From Sphingomonas sp. PP-CC-1A-547 (GTDB lineage: Bacteria; Pseudomonadota; Alphaproteobacteria; Sphingomonadales; Sphingomonadaceae), in the NCBI RefSeq assembly GCF_003610375.1, contig NZ_RAPZ01000018.1, positions 1 to 50,794 on the forward strand: a DNA stretch of 50,794 bases. The letters are read 5' to 3'. Of the stretch, positions 24,128 to 32,512 are shown piece by piece. Under the pieces are notes generated by a model. It worked only from the letters and a program-made list of their open reading frames with translations, made no database searches and was not told the DNA's origin. The position numbers and the translations under genes were made by a program. How positions within the stretch are numbered: position 1 is the first letter of the stretch; every line of letters starts with the position of its first letter.

Positions 24128-24303
24128 CGCTCTTCACGCCCGCAAAGGCTTTCTTTCCCGTTCCCCTAAGGTGCTGAGATCGATGCGGTTTTAGGCTCGT
24201 ATTTGCAATGCTCATAAGGCTGGCAAGTCATTCTCTATTGAAGCGATAGGAATTGAAGACGCATTGAAGGCGCTCCGGAAAACGAGCGTCCGAAAGGCTG
24301 TCC

Positions 24304-25104
24304 ATGGCGAAGACGTCCCAACGATCCACCAGCCGATCATGGCAGAGCAGGCTCCAGCGTAGCCGCTGGGTATCGCCGATAGCGCTCATGCTGGCCTGGG
24401 AAGCGGCGTCCCGGATCGGCCTGATCCCCACGCGTACATTGGCAGCGCCTTCGCAGGTGCTGGGCACGCTGTGGGGCATGATCGTATCGGGGGAATTGCC
24501 CGCCAACCTTGCCGTATCGCTCGGTCGTGCGGCGGCGGGCCTCGTGATCGGGGTGAGCCTCGGCATCGTCCTCGCACTGGTCGCCGGCCTCACCCGCGAG
24601 GGCGAAGCGGCGGTCGACTCTCCCGTGCAAATGCTGCGGACATTGCCCGCGCTGGCGCTGTCGCCGCTGTTCATCGTCTGGTTCGGGATCGGCGAGACCC
24701 CCAAGATCGCGCTGATCGCGTTCGCGACGCTGTTTCCGGTCTATCTCAACCTCTACAACGGCATCCGCGGCGTCGATGTCCGCCTGATCGACGCGGGGCG
24801 CAGCTTCGGCCTGTCGCGCGCGCAGATCGTCACCGACATCGTGCTGCCCGCCGCGCTACCGCAACTGCTAGTCGGTCTGCGCTACGCCTTCTCGGTCGCC
24901 GTGCTGATCCTCGTGGTCGCCGAACAAATCAACGCGTCGGCGGGCTTAGGCTTCCTGATCAACAACGCGCGCGATTTCATGCGGACCGACATCATCGTCG
25001 TCTGCCTGCTCGTCTATGCCGGGCTCGGCCTCGCCGCCGACCAGTCCGTGCGCCTGATCGAAGACCGTGCGCTCGCGTGGCGCCCCAAGCTCGTGGAGGC
25101 CTGA
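24304..25104 (+). CDS. ABC transporter permease, SsuC/TauC type
   Basis: A 266-residue inner-membrane protein with about six hydrophobic segments. The cytoplasmic EAA loop reads LIDAGRSFGLSRAQIVTDIVLPAALPQLLVG in part. TLPALALSPLFIVWFGIGETPK and the final LLVYAGLGLAADQSVRLIE are typical of sulfonate/nitrate/taurine permeases. It is the only permease for the two SsuA-like binding proteins in the locus. The ATPase gene follows with a 3-bp gap. A candidate promoter region of 176 bp precedes it. Confidence 0.93.
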   Translation: MAKTSQRSTSRSWQSRLQRSRWVSPIALMLAWEAASRIGLIPTRTLAAPSQVLGTLWGMIVSGELPANLAVSLGRAAAGLVIGVSLGIVLALVAGLTREGEAAVDSPVQMLRTLPALALSPLFIVWFGIGETPKIALIAFATLFPVYLNLYNGIRGVDVRLIDAGRSFGLSRAQIVTDIVLPAALPQLLVGLRYAFSVAVLILVVAEQINASAGLGFLINNARDFMRTDIIVVCLLVYAGLGLAADQSVRLIEDRALAWRPKLVEA

Positions 25105-25107
25105 ACC

Positions 25108-25863
25108 ATGACCATCTCGCACATCATCGCGATGCCGCAGCCCGTCCGCCCCGTCGTCAAGCTCACGCGGTTCTCGCGCAGCTTCGGTACCAACACCGTC
25201 CTCGACAATCTCCATCTCGATATCGCCCAAGGCGAGTTCGTCGCGCTGCTCGGCCGCTCTGGATCGGGCAAGACGACGTTGCTGCGGACGCTCGCCGGCC
25301 TCGATACCGCCGAGACGCAGGACGTGACGATCCCGACCTCTCGCGCCGTCGTGTTCCAGGATGCGCGGTTGCTGCCGTGGAAGCGCGTTTGGCGCAATGT
25401 CGGGCTCGGACTGAAGGGACCGGACGTGCGCGACCGGGCGGAGGCAGCGTTGCGCGAGGTCGGTCTCGGCCACCGGCTCGACGTCTGGCCGCTGACGCTG
25501 TCCGGCGGCGAGGCGCAGCGTGTGGCGCTCGCCCGCGCGCTGGTCCGCGAACCGAAACTGCTGCTGCTCGACGAGCCGTTTGCAGCACTCGACGCGCTGA
25601 CCCGGGTGAAAATGCACGGCCTCGTGATGGCGCTATGGCGCGCGCACAAGCCTGCCGTGCTGCTGGTGACGCACGACGTCGACGAGGCGATCGCGCTGGC
25701 CGACCGGGTACTGGTGCTCGATGCCGGGCGGATCGTCGTCGAGGAACGCATCTCGGTCCCGCGCGCACAACGTACCGGGATCGCGACGGCATTGCGCGAA
25801 CGGTTGCTGGGCGCGCTCGGCGTAGAACGGGACGAGCCCCTGCCCTTCGTGAAGGCCGAATGA
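25108..25863 (+). CDS. ABC transporter ATP-binding protein, SsuB/TauB type
   Basis: A 251-residue nucleotide-binding subunit. Walker A is GRSGSGKTT (about residues 49-57), the signature is LSGGEAQRVALARAL, Walker B is LLLLDEPFAALDALTR and the switch histidine is in LLVTHDVDEA. The 'VVFQDARLLPWKRVWRNVGLGL' Q-loop region (contiguous motif at about residues 75-95) is typical of sulfonate and taurine importers. GGAGG lies before the ATG. The stop overlaps the thiol-dioxygenase-type gene by 4 nt. Confidence 0.95.
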   Translation: MTISHIIAMPQPVRPVVKLTRFSRSFGTNTVLDNLHLDIAQGEFVALLGRSGSGKTTLLRTLAGLDTAETQDVTIPTSRAVVFQDARLLPWKRVWRNVGLGLKGPDVRDRAEAALREVGLGHRLDVWPLTLSGGEAQRVALARALVREPKLLLLDEPFAALDALTRVKMHGLVMALWRAHKPAVLLVTHDVDEAIALADRVLVLDAGRIVVEERISVPRAQRTGIATALRERLLGALGVERDEPLPFVKAE

Positions 25864-26477
25864 TGGCGAGCCTCGTACAAGACCGCCCACGCCTCGATCG
25901 TCTGCGCGATTTCGTCACCGGCATCGGCACGCTGCTCGACCGCAGCCGCGACGAACGCTCGCTGCTGGAGGAAGGCAGCGCCGCGCTTGGCCAGCTCGTC
26001 GCGCATGACGACTGGCTGCCGGACGCCTACGCCGCCCCAAACCCGGATCGCTATTCGCAATACCTGCTCCACTGCGACAGTCGCGAGCGGTTTTCCGTCG
26101 TCAGCTTCGTTTGGGGGCCGGGACAGGCCACGCCGATCCACGACCACCGCGTCTGGGGCCTGGTCGGCGTGCTGCGCGGTGCCGAGCTATCCGAACGGTT
26201 CGCGCGCTACCCGGATGGTGGCTTGCACGCGGTCGGCGCGATCGAACGGCTCGAAGCCGGCGAAGTCGAGGCGGTCTCGCCCTCGGTCGGCGACATCCAC
26301 CGCGTATCGAATGCGTTCGATGACCGCGTGTCGATCAGCATCCACCTCTACGGCAGCAATATCGGTGCGGTCGAACGCGCCACCTATGATGCGGCGGGTA
26401 CCCCGAAGCGGTTCGTGTCGGGCTATGCCAACGCCGTGCTGCCGAACCTCTGGGACCGCTCGGGAGCCACCGCATGA
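25860..26477 (+). CDS. Cysteine/thiol dioxygenase-type cupin
   Basis: A 205-residue single-cupin protein of the cysteine dioxygenase family. The non-haem iron ligands expected are His94 and His96 (PIHDHRVWGLVGVLRG) and His147 (GDIHRVSN). Members oxidise thiols such as cysteine, 3-mercaptopropionate or mercaptosuccinate to sulfinates. The exact thiol cannot be read from the motifs. The ATG at 25860 (or the adjacent 25863) overlaps the ATPase stop; the 3' end overlaps the rhodanese gene by 4 nt. This tight coupling implies that the imported sulfur compound, or a product of its cleavage, passes through a thiol or sulfinate. Confidence 0.88.
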   Translation: MMASLVQDRPRLDRLRDFVTGIGTLLDRSRDERSLLEEGSAALGQLVAHDDWLPDAYAAPNPDRYSQYLLHCDSRERFSVVSFVWGPGQATPIHDHRVWGLVGVLRGAELSERFARYPDGGLHAVGAIERLEAGEVEAVSPSVGDIHRVSNAFDDRVSISIHLYGSNIGAVERATYDAAGTPKRFVSGYANAVLPNLWDRSGATA

Positions 26478-27709
26478 CTACCCCCACCGAAATCCGCACC
26501 GCGCTGCTGCTCGGGCATGAAATCGCGCTGCTCGACGTCCGTCACGAAGCCGCGTTCGCGACCGGACACCCGCTGTTCGCCGCGAATCTCGCCTTCGATC
26601 GGATCGAACTGGAAGCGACGATCCGCCTCCCGCGCAAGGACGTACCGATCGTCCTGTACGACGACGGCGAAGGCTACGTACCCGCCGCTGCCAAAGCGCT
26701 GACCGCGCTCGGCTACACCCAAATTACAACCCTCGAAGGCGGCCTCGGAGGCTGGCGGGCGGCTGGCTTCGAAGTGTTCGAGGACGTGAACTCCTACTCG
26801 AAGGCGTTCGGCGAACTGGTCGAGGCGCGCCGGCACACGCCGTGGTTGGCCGCCGAAGACGTCGCCGCGCTGATCGAGGAGAAGGCCGACATCGCGATCC
26901 TCGATGCGCGCCGGTTCGAGGAATATGCGACGATGAACATCCCCGGCTCGACCAGCGTGCCGGGCGCCGAACTCGTGTTGCGGGTCGCAGAGGCGGTGCC
27001 CGATCCCGACACGACGATCATCGTCAACTGCGCCGGCCGCACCCGCAGCATCATCGGCACGCAGTCGCTGATCAACGTCGGCATCCCCAACCGCGTCGTC
27101 GCGCTGCGCAACGGTACGATCGGCTGGACGCTCGCCGGCCAGTCGCTCGCGCACGGCAGCGATCGTCCTGCACCGGAAGTTCGACAGACCGACGAGACCG
27201 CCGCCACCGCCCGCGCCGTCGCCTACCGCGCGGGTGTAAAACGCCTGACGCCCGCCGAGCTCGCGGTGCTCGAACGCGACACCAGCCGCACGCTCTACCG
27301 TTTCGACGTGCGCCGCCCCGACGAATATGTCGCCGGCCACATCGCCGGCTTCCGGTCCTATCCCGGCGGACAGCTGGTGCAGGAAACCGACATCGCCGCG
27401 CCGGTTCGCGGTGCGCGGATCGTCCTGGCCGACGATATTGGGCCGCGAGCCGACATGACCGCGTCGTGGCTCGCGCAACTCGGCTGGAAGGTGTTCGTGC
27501 TCGATGGCGGGTTCGCCAATGGCACTGGGGGCGACCTCGAAACCGGTCCCGGCCAGACGATCCCGCCGGGCGACCCCGCGCACCGGTACAAGCGCCCCTA
27601 CGAAGGCACCGACAACGCCGCTGCCGCGATGCAGGCCTATCTCGACTGGGAATACGGCCTGGTCGACCAGCTCGCGCGCGACGGCACGCACGGCTTCTAC
27701 GTCATCTAA
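26474..27709 (+). CDS. Triple-rhodanese-domain sulfurtransferase-like protein
   Basis: A 411-residue cytosolic protein made of three rhodanese domains: about residues 5-105, 125-235 and 255-350, then a C-terminal tail with FVLDGGFANGTGG and HRYKRPYEGTDNAAAA. Only the middle domain has the catalytic-loop cysteine (Cys186 in VNCAGRTRS). The equivalent position is Asp63 in domain 1 (LYDDGEG) and acidic in domain 3 (LADDIG, near 320). Domains 1 and 3 are therefore probably structural or regulatory. Rhodaneses move sulfane sulfur between thiosulfate, persulfides and acceptors. It is translationally coupled to the dioxygenase gene; the SsuD-like gene follows after 28 bp. Confidence 0.92.
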   Translation: MTTPTEIRTALLLGHEIALLDVRHEAAFATGHPLFAANLAFDRIELEATIRLPRKDVPIVLYDDGEGYVPAAAKALTALGYTQITTLEGGLGGWRAAGFEVFEDVNSYSKAFGELVEARRHTPWLAAEDVAALIEEKADIAILDARRFEEYATMNIPGSTSVPGAELVLRVAEAVPDPDTTIIVNCAGRTRSIIGTQSLINVGIPNRVVALRNGTIGWTLAGQSLAHGSDRPAPEVRQTDETAATARAVAYRAGVKRLTPAELAVLERDTSRTLYRFDVRRPDEYVAGHIAGFRSYPGGQLVQETDIAAPVRGARIVLADDIGPRADMTASWLAQLGWKVFVLDGGFANGTGGDLETGPGQTIPPGDPAHRYKRPYEGTDNAAAAMQAYLDWEYGLVDQLARDGTHGFYVI

Positions 27710-27737
27710 TTTCCTCGAACATCACAGGAGACACGTC

Positions 27738-28841
27738 ATGCCCGTCAAGTTCATCGGCTATATCGGTTTCAACGACGCGTCCGAGATCCACGGCGTCGGC
27801 AAGGCGCGCGGGCTCGACAAGGCCTATGTCGAGGCCGCCGCGATCGCGCAGGAAAAGGGTGGCTTCGACCGCGTCCTGATCCCGTTCGGCTCCGACAGCC
27901 CCGAAAGCCAGATCGTGGCCGCGCACGCCGCCGCCATTACCACCAAGCTCGGTTTCCTGATCGCGCACCGCCCCGGCTTCACCCAGCCGACGCTCGCCGC
28001 ACGCCAGTTGGCGACACTCGACCAGCTCTCGGGCGGCCGCGTCGCGGTCCACATCATCACCGGCGGCGCGGACAGCGAGATGGCGCGCGACGGCGATCAT
28101 TCGGTGAAGGACGATCGCTACGCGCGCACCGACGAATATCTGGAGATCCTGAAACAGGAATGGTCGTCGGCCACGCCGTTCGATCATGACGGGCGCTTCT
28201 ACAACGTCCGCCAGGCGTTCAGCCAGATCAAGCCGACCAACCTGCCCGTGTTCTTCGGCGGATCGTCGCCCGCCGCGATCGACGTCGCCGGGCGCCATGC
28301 CGATGTCTACGCACTGTGGGGCGAGACGCAGGCGCAGGTGCGCGAGGCGGTCGGCACGATCCGCCACGCCGCCGCGCGCTATGGCCGCAGCCCCGGCTTC
28401 TCGCTGTCGCTGCGCCCGGTGATCGCCGATACCGAAGAAGCGGCATGGAAAAAGGCCGACCAGATCGTCGAGAAGGTCCGTGACCTCCGCGTCTCGGCCG
28501 GTGCAGCGACCAGCGGCCACGCCCCACCGAACGCCGGTTCGCAGCGACTTCTCGATACCGCCAACCAGGGCTACCGCGTCGACAAACGCCTCTGGACCGG
28601 GGTGGCAGCACTAGGCGGTGCGCAAGGCAATTCGACCGGGCTGGTCGGCACGCCCGAACAGGTCGCGGACGCGATGCTCGATTATTACGACCTCGGCATC
28701 GACCATTTCCTAATCCGCGGCTTCGAGCCGTTGCAGGATGCGATCGACTATGGCCGCGACCTGCTGCCGGTCGTCCACGAACTGATCGCCGCGCGCGATG
28801 CCGAACGCGACCTCGTCGAACCGCAGTGGGCGGTAGGCTGA
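27738..28841 (+). CDS. LLM flavin-dependent monooxygenase, alkanesulfonate monooxygenase (SsuD)-like
   Basis: A 367-residue luciferase-like TIM-barrel enzyme. FLIAHRPGFTQPTLAARQLATLDQLSGGRVAVHIITGG is the SsuD-type core (in parts), followed by DRYARTDEYLEILKQEW and LVGTPEQVADAMLDYYDLGIDHFLIRGF. With FMNH2 and O2, such enzymes release sulfite from sulfonates or attack related C-S bonds. AGGAG precedes the ATG. A separate flavin reductase is required, and none is encoded in the locus. Its stop overlaps the start of the second SsuA-like gene by 1 nt. Confidence 0.93.
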   Translation: MPVKFIGYIGFNDASEIHGVGKARGLDKAYVEAAAIAQEKGGFDRVLIPFGSDSPESQIVAAHAAAITTKLGFLIAHRPGFTQPTLAARQLATLDQLSGGRVAVHIITGGADSEMARDGDHSVKDDRYARTDEYLEILKQEWSSATPFDHDGRFYNVRQAFSQIKPTNLPVFFGGSSPAAIDVAGRHADVYALWGETQAQVREAVGTIRHAAARYGRSPGFSLSLRPVIADTEEAAWKKADQIVEKVRDLRVSAGAATSGHAPPNAGSQRLLDTANQGYRVDKRLWTGVAALGGAQGNSTGLVGTPEQVADAMLDYYDLGIDHFLIRGFEPLQDAIDYGRDLLPVVHELIAARDAERDLVEPQWAVG

Positions 28842-29860
28842 TGCCGGACTGGACGGACGACGAAGGGGTGGCTTCGGCGCCACCCCCGCCCAGGGAAGGC
28901 CTGAAGCGATGGTGGCCGTTGCTGCTCGCGGCCGTGCTAGCGGCAGGTCTGTACGCGTGGCTGGGACGCGGCACCGCAAGCGGCGATGTATTGCACGTCG
29001 GCAGCCAGCGCGGCGGCACCAAGGCGCTGATGCTCGCATCGGGTGCGCTCGACGGCGCACCCTACCGTATCGAATGGTCCGAATTCCCCGCCGCGCAGAA
29101 TTTGCTGGAGGCGATCGGCGCGGGCGCGGTGGATGTCGGGATGGTCGGCGACGCACCGTTCCAGTTCGCTTACCAGAGTGGCAGCCCGATCAAGGCGGTG
29201 GCCGTGCAATCCGCCACCTCGCGGCCGCGGGGCAGCCTCGCGATCCTGGTGCCGGCGCAGTCGCGGATCGTCGATGCCGGCGGACTACGCGGCAAGCGGG
29301 TCGCGACGACCCGCGGCTCGGTCGGCCACTACCTTCTTCTCCGCGCACTCGACGCGAAGGGGCTCAAGCCCACCGACGTGCTCCTCACCTTCCTTGCGCC
29401 CGGCGATGCCAAGGCGGCTTTCGACACCGGCTCGACCGATGCCTGGTCGATCTGGTCGCCCTATAGCGGAGCGGCGTTGGCGCAGGGCGCGCGGGTCGTC
29501 GCGGACGGCGCCGATTATCTGAGCGGCTATGCCTTCGATGCGGCGAACGCGACAACGGCGGTCAGCAAGCAGGCGATCCTGAAGGACTTCCTGCAACGCG
29601 AAACCCGTGCGCTCGACTGGGCGCGCGCGCATCCCGATGCCTATGCCGCAGTGCTCGCTAGGGAAACCGGCCTGCCGCTGACGATCGCGCTGTTCCATGC
29701 CAAGCACCTGCCGATGGCGCGGGTACCCGTCGATGCTACGGTAAAGGCAGAAGAGCGTGACGTGGTCGCACAGTTCCGCACTGCCGGCGCGCTGGCCGGC
29801 AATCGGCCGCTCGACGATGCGTATCTCCCGCTCGACCAGGGTCCGAACAGTACGCGGTAA
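28841..29860 (+). CDS. SsuA-type substrate-binding protein, membrane-anchored
   Basis: A 339-residue periplasmic binding protein. It has a proline-rich cytoplasmic N terminus (about residues 1-26) and one hydrophobic segment (WWPLLLAAVLAAGLYAWLG, about 28-46) without a lipobox or a clear cleavage site, so it is probably tethered to the inner membrane. The mature domain has LHVGSQRGGTKALMLASGAL, ALLEAIGAGAVDVGMVGDAPFQ-like blocks and LRGKRVATTRGSVGHYLLLRAL, as in SsuA. It differs from the lipoprotein at 19154-20128 and presumably feeds the same permease with another ligand. Confidence 0.92.
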   Translation: MPDWTDDEGVASAPPPPREGLKRWWPLLLAAVLAAGLYAWLGRGTASGDVLHVGSQRGGTKALMLASGALDGAPYRIEWSEFPAAQNLLEAIGAGAVDVGMVGDAPFQFAYQSGSPIKAVAVQSATSRPRGSLAILVPAQSRIVDAGGLRGKRVATTRGSVGHYLLLRALDAKGLKPTDVLLTFLAPGDAKAAFDTGSTDAWSIWSPYSGAALAQGARVVADGADYLSGYAFDAANATTAVSKQAILKDFLQRETRALDWARAHPDAYAAVLARETGLPLTIALFHAKHLPMARVPVDATVKAEERDVVAQFRTAGALAGNRPLDDAYLPLDQGPNSTR

Positions 29861-29922
29861 GCTCCGAATGCGGGCCTGACCCGCTAGCGGCCCCCGCCGC
29901 CCGACCAATCGCTCTTTATCTC

Positions 29923-29958
29923 GCGCGCTCCCGCTTCGGCGGGACCGGAGACGCGCGC
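29923..29958. promoter_or_regulatory. GC-rich stem-loop with TTCG tetraloop ahead of TBDR gene
   Basis: TCCCGC-TTCG-GCGGGA (29929-29944) is a perfect 6-bp stem with a stable tetraloop, flanked by CGCGCGC tracts that could extend it. It lies 20 bp before the TBDR start at 29978. A perfect palindrome CCGCTAGCGG is at 29881-29890. No T-run follows, so it may be a processing or attenuation element rather than an intrinsic terminator. Confidence 0.4.
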
Positions 29959-29977
29959 CTTGCTCACGGACATCATC

Positions 29978-32512
29978 ATGACATCGACCTCCCGCCTGCT
30001 CGCCGGTGTCGCGCTTGCGACCTTCACACAGCCCGCCTTCGCCCAAGAGGCACCGCCTGCCCCCGCCACGACCTTGACCACGCCGGATGCAAGCGGCGGC
30101 ACCGACGACACGATCGTCGTCACCGGCGTGCGCGGTGGCCAGGCGCGGGCGGTCGCCGACAGCCCCGTACCGATCGACGTCATCAGCCGCCGCGAGTTGC
30201 AGGCGACCGGCCGCACCGGGCTGAAGGAGATTCTCGGCAACATCGTGCCCTCGCTGACGATGCCCGCGCTCGGCGGCGGTGGTACCTCGGCGAGCGTCAA
30301 GCCGATCGCGATCCGCGGGCTCTCGGGAGATTACCTGCTCGTGCTGGTCAACGGCAAGCGGCGCCACACCACCTCGCTGATCAACAACCTCTCGCGCATC
30401 TCTGGCGGCTCGACCCCGGTCGATATCGACCTGATCCCGACCAACGCGGTCGGCCGCATCGAAGTGCTCCGCGACGGCGCCGCCGCGCAATATGGCTCGG
30501 ACGCGGTGTCCGGCGTCATCAACATCATCCTCGACGACGCACCCAAGGGCGGCCGCTTCTCGATCACCGGCGGCCAGCAATATTCAAAGGGTGCGCCGCT
30601 GCTCCAGACCGACCTGAGCTACGGCACAGCGCTCGGCGAAGGCGGGTTCTTTCGCGCCGCGGTCGAAGCGAAATACCATGATCGCGCGGACTCCTCGGCC
30701 GACGCCGTGCCGCGGATTCTGCCGCTGGTGAACGGCCAGCCGGACCCGCGCGAGGCGACGCTCGATCATGTCTATGCCGGTGGTTATGGCCGGTCGAACC
30801 GCGACAAGATGATCAACGGCTCGTACAATGCCGAGCTGCCGGTCGGCGATACGCTGCGGCTCTACAGCTTCTCGACGCTGAGCTACCGTGACATCAGGGA
30901 CGCGCGCGGCGCGTATATCCCCTCCCCCACCGGTTTTGGTGGCCAAGCCAACACCAACGGCCTCAACGTCTTGCCCCAGCTCTACCCGACCGGCTTCCAG
31001 GCCTATCGCCGGATCAAGGAAACCGATTTCCAGCTAACCGGTGGTGCGAAGGGCGAGCTTGCCGGCTGGACCTGGGACCTGAGTTCGAGCTTCGGGCGCG
31101 ACCGCGTCTGGCTCGGCTCGGAGAACACGTTGAACCCCTCGATCGGGCCGACCAGCCCGACGAGCTTCTATATGGGCACGCAGATCCAGGACGTGTGGGT
31201 CAACAATCTCGACGTTACCCGAGACGTATCGATCGGCCTCGCCAAGCCGCTGTCGATCTCGATCGGCGCCGAGCATCGCTGGGAACGCTTCCAGTCGCGC
31301 GCAGGCGAGCCCGACAGCTACCGCAACGGGGGCTATCAGATTCCCGTGGATACGACGCCGTTCGGGCAGCTCTATGGCGGCCGGTATCCGTCGCCGGGCC
31401 TCGTGTCGTTCACCGGCACCTCGCCCGCCGACGCCGCCTCGCTCAGCCGCAACAATCTGGCCGGTTATGTCGATCTCTCAACCAACGTCACCGAGGCGTG
31501 GTTCGTCGGCGTGGCCGGTCGGTTCGAGCATTATGACGACAGCGCCGGCAACACCGTCAGCGGCAAGCTCTCGACCCGCTACGAACTCGCACCCGGCCTC
31601 GCGATCCGTGGCGGCGTCAACACCGGGTTCCGTGCACCGGCGCTGGCGCAGACCGGCTTCTCGACCACGCAAAATACGACGACGGTGATCGGCAACACGC
31701 CCGTCTCGACGATCGCGAAGTTCCTGCCGGTGAACAGCGCCGCGGCGATCGCGCTGGGTGCGCAGTCGCTGAAGCCGGAAAAGTCGCTCAACTACACGGC
31801 GGGCGTCACCTACGAAGCTGGCGCGCTGCATCTGACGCTCGACGCGTATCAGATCCGCGTCGACGACCGCATCGTCAAGACCGAGTTCCTCGGTACGGCG
31901 TCGAACGGCGGCACCGCGATCCGCGACATCCTGGTCGCGAACGGGGTATCTGGCGTCGACAGTGCGCAATTCTTCACCAACGCGATCGACACGCGCACCC
32001 GCGGTATCGACGCGGTGGCGGAATACACGCTGCGCACCAGGGGATTCGGCGTGTTCCGGCTGAGCGCAGCCTATAGCTACAACAAGACCAAGATCCTCAA
32101 CATTGCCGACAACCCTGCCGCGCTGAGTTCGCTCAACGTCGTGCTGTTCGGCAGGCAGGCACAACGCGACCTGGTCGTTGCGTTGCCACGTACGAAGCTG
32201 GTGCTGACCAACGACTGGTCGCTCGGCCGCGTCCATGCCCTCGCCCGCGCAACCCGCTTTGGCCGCTATATCGAGTCCAGCAACGTCGCGACCGGCGACC
32301 GGACCTTCGGCGGCAAGTGGGTGGCCGATCTCGACATCGGCTACGACCTGACCGACCGCGTCACGCTCGCGGTCGGCGCCAACAACCTGTTCGACACCTA
32401 TCCCGATCGTAACGGCCTGATCGCCGCCGACGGCAGCGGTGCCTATGGTGGGTTCGCGCCGTTCGGGCTCAGTGGCGGCTCCTATTACGCCCGCGTCGGG
32501 GTGTCGCTGTGA
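29978..32512 (+). CDS. TonB-dependent outer-membrane receptor (right arm of the organosulfur locus)
   Basis: An 844-residue receptor. It has a signal peptide (MTSTSRLLAGVALATFTQPAFA), a TonB-box-like DDTIVVTGVRG, a plug domain (IAIRGLSGDYLLVLVNGKRRH; RIEVLRDGAAAQYGSDAVSGVINI in parts) and a barrel with the terminal aromatic region SYYARVGVSL. The IDVISRREL and NGKRRH pattern is typical of the long 'GSDAVAGVINI' subfamily common in sphingomonads and xanthomonads. It is embedded between the SsuA-like and NtaA-like genes and its 3' end overlaps the latter by 4 nt, so its ligand is probably the organosulfur substrate. The ATG at 29978 is preferred to an upstream TTG because the signal peptide begins there. 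Confidence 0.94.
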   Translation: MTSTSRLLAGVALATFTQPAFAQEAPPAPATTLTTPDASGGTDDTIVVTGVRGGQARAVADSPVPIDVISRRELQATGRTGLKEILGNIVPSLTMPALGGGGTSASVKPIAIRGLSGDYLLVLVNGKRRHTTSLINNLSRISGGSTPVDIDLIPTNAVGRIEVLRDGAAAQYGSDAVSGVINIILDDAPKGGRFSITGGQQYSKGAPLLQTDLSYGTALGEGGFFRAAVEAKYHDRADSSADAVPRILPLVNGQPDPREATLDHVYAGGYGRSNRDKMINGSYNAELPVGDTLRLYSFSTLSYRDIRDARGAYIPSPTGFGGQANTNGLNVLPQLYPTGFQAYRRIKETDFQLTGGAKGELAGWTWDLSSSFGRDRVWLGSENTLNPSIGPTSPTSFYMGTQIQDVWVNNLDVTRDVSIGLAKPLSISIGAEHRWERFQSRAGEPDSYRNGGYQIPVDTTPFGQLYGGRYPSPGLVSFTGTSPADAASLSRNNLAGYVDLSTNVTEAWFVGVAGRFEHYDDSAGNTVSGKLSTRYELAPGLAIRGGVNTGFRAPALAQTGFSTTQNTTTVIGNTPVSTIAKFLPVNSAAAIALGAQSLKPEKSLNYTAGVTYEAGALHLTLDAYQIRVDDRIVKTEFLGTASNGGTAIRDILVANGVSGVDSAQFFTNAIDTRTRGIDAVAEYTLRTRGFGVFRLSAAYSYNKTKILNIADNPAALSSLNVVLFGRQAQRDLVVALPRTKLVLTNDWSLGRVHALARATRFGRYIESSNVATGDRTFGGKWVADLDIGYDLTDRVTLAVGANNLFDTYPDRNGLIAADGSGAYGGFAPFGLSGGSYYARVGVSL

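Noticed and set aside
24471..25859. N-terminal extension of the frame that encodes the thiol-dioxygenase cupin
   Set aside because: The extension runs out of frame through the permease and ATPase genes; the cupin starts at 25860 by overlap and family length.
29861..29977. Possible riboswitch (SAM-type) before the right-arm TBDR
   Set aside because: The stem-loops do not match any riboswitch core I can recall; only simple hairpins are visible.
29285..30580. 431-codon minus-strand open frame opposite the SsuA-like and TBDR genes
   Set aside because: It crosses two real genes and their intergenic region and has no family features.
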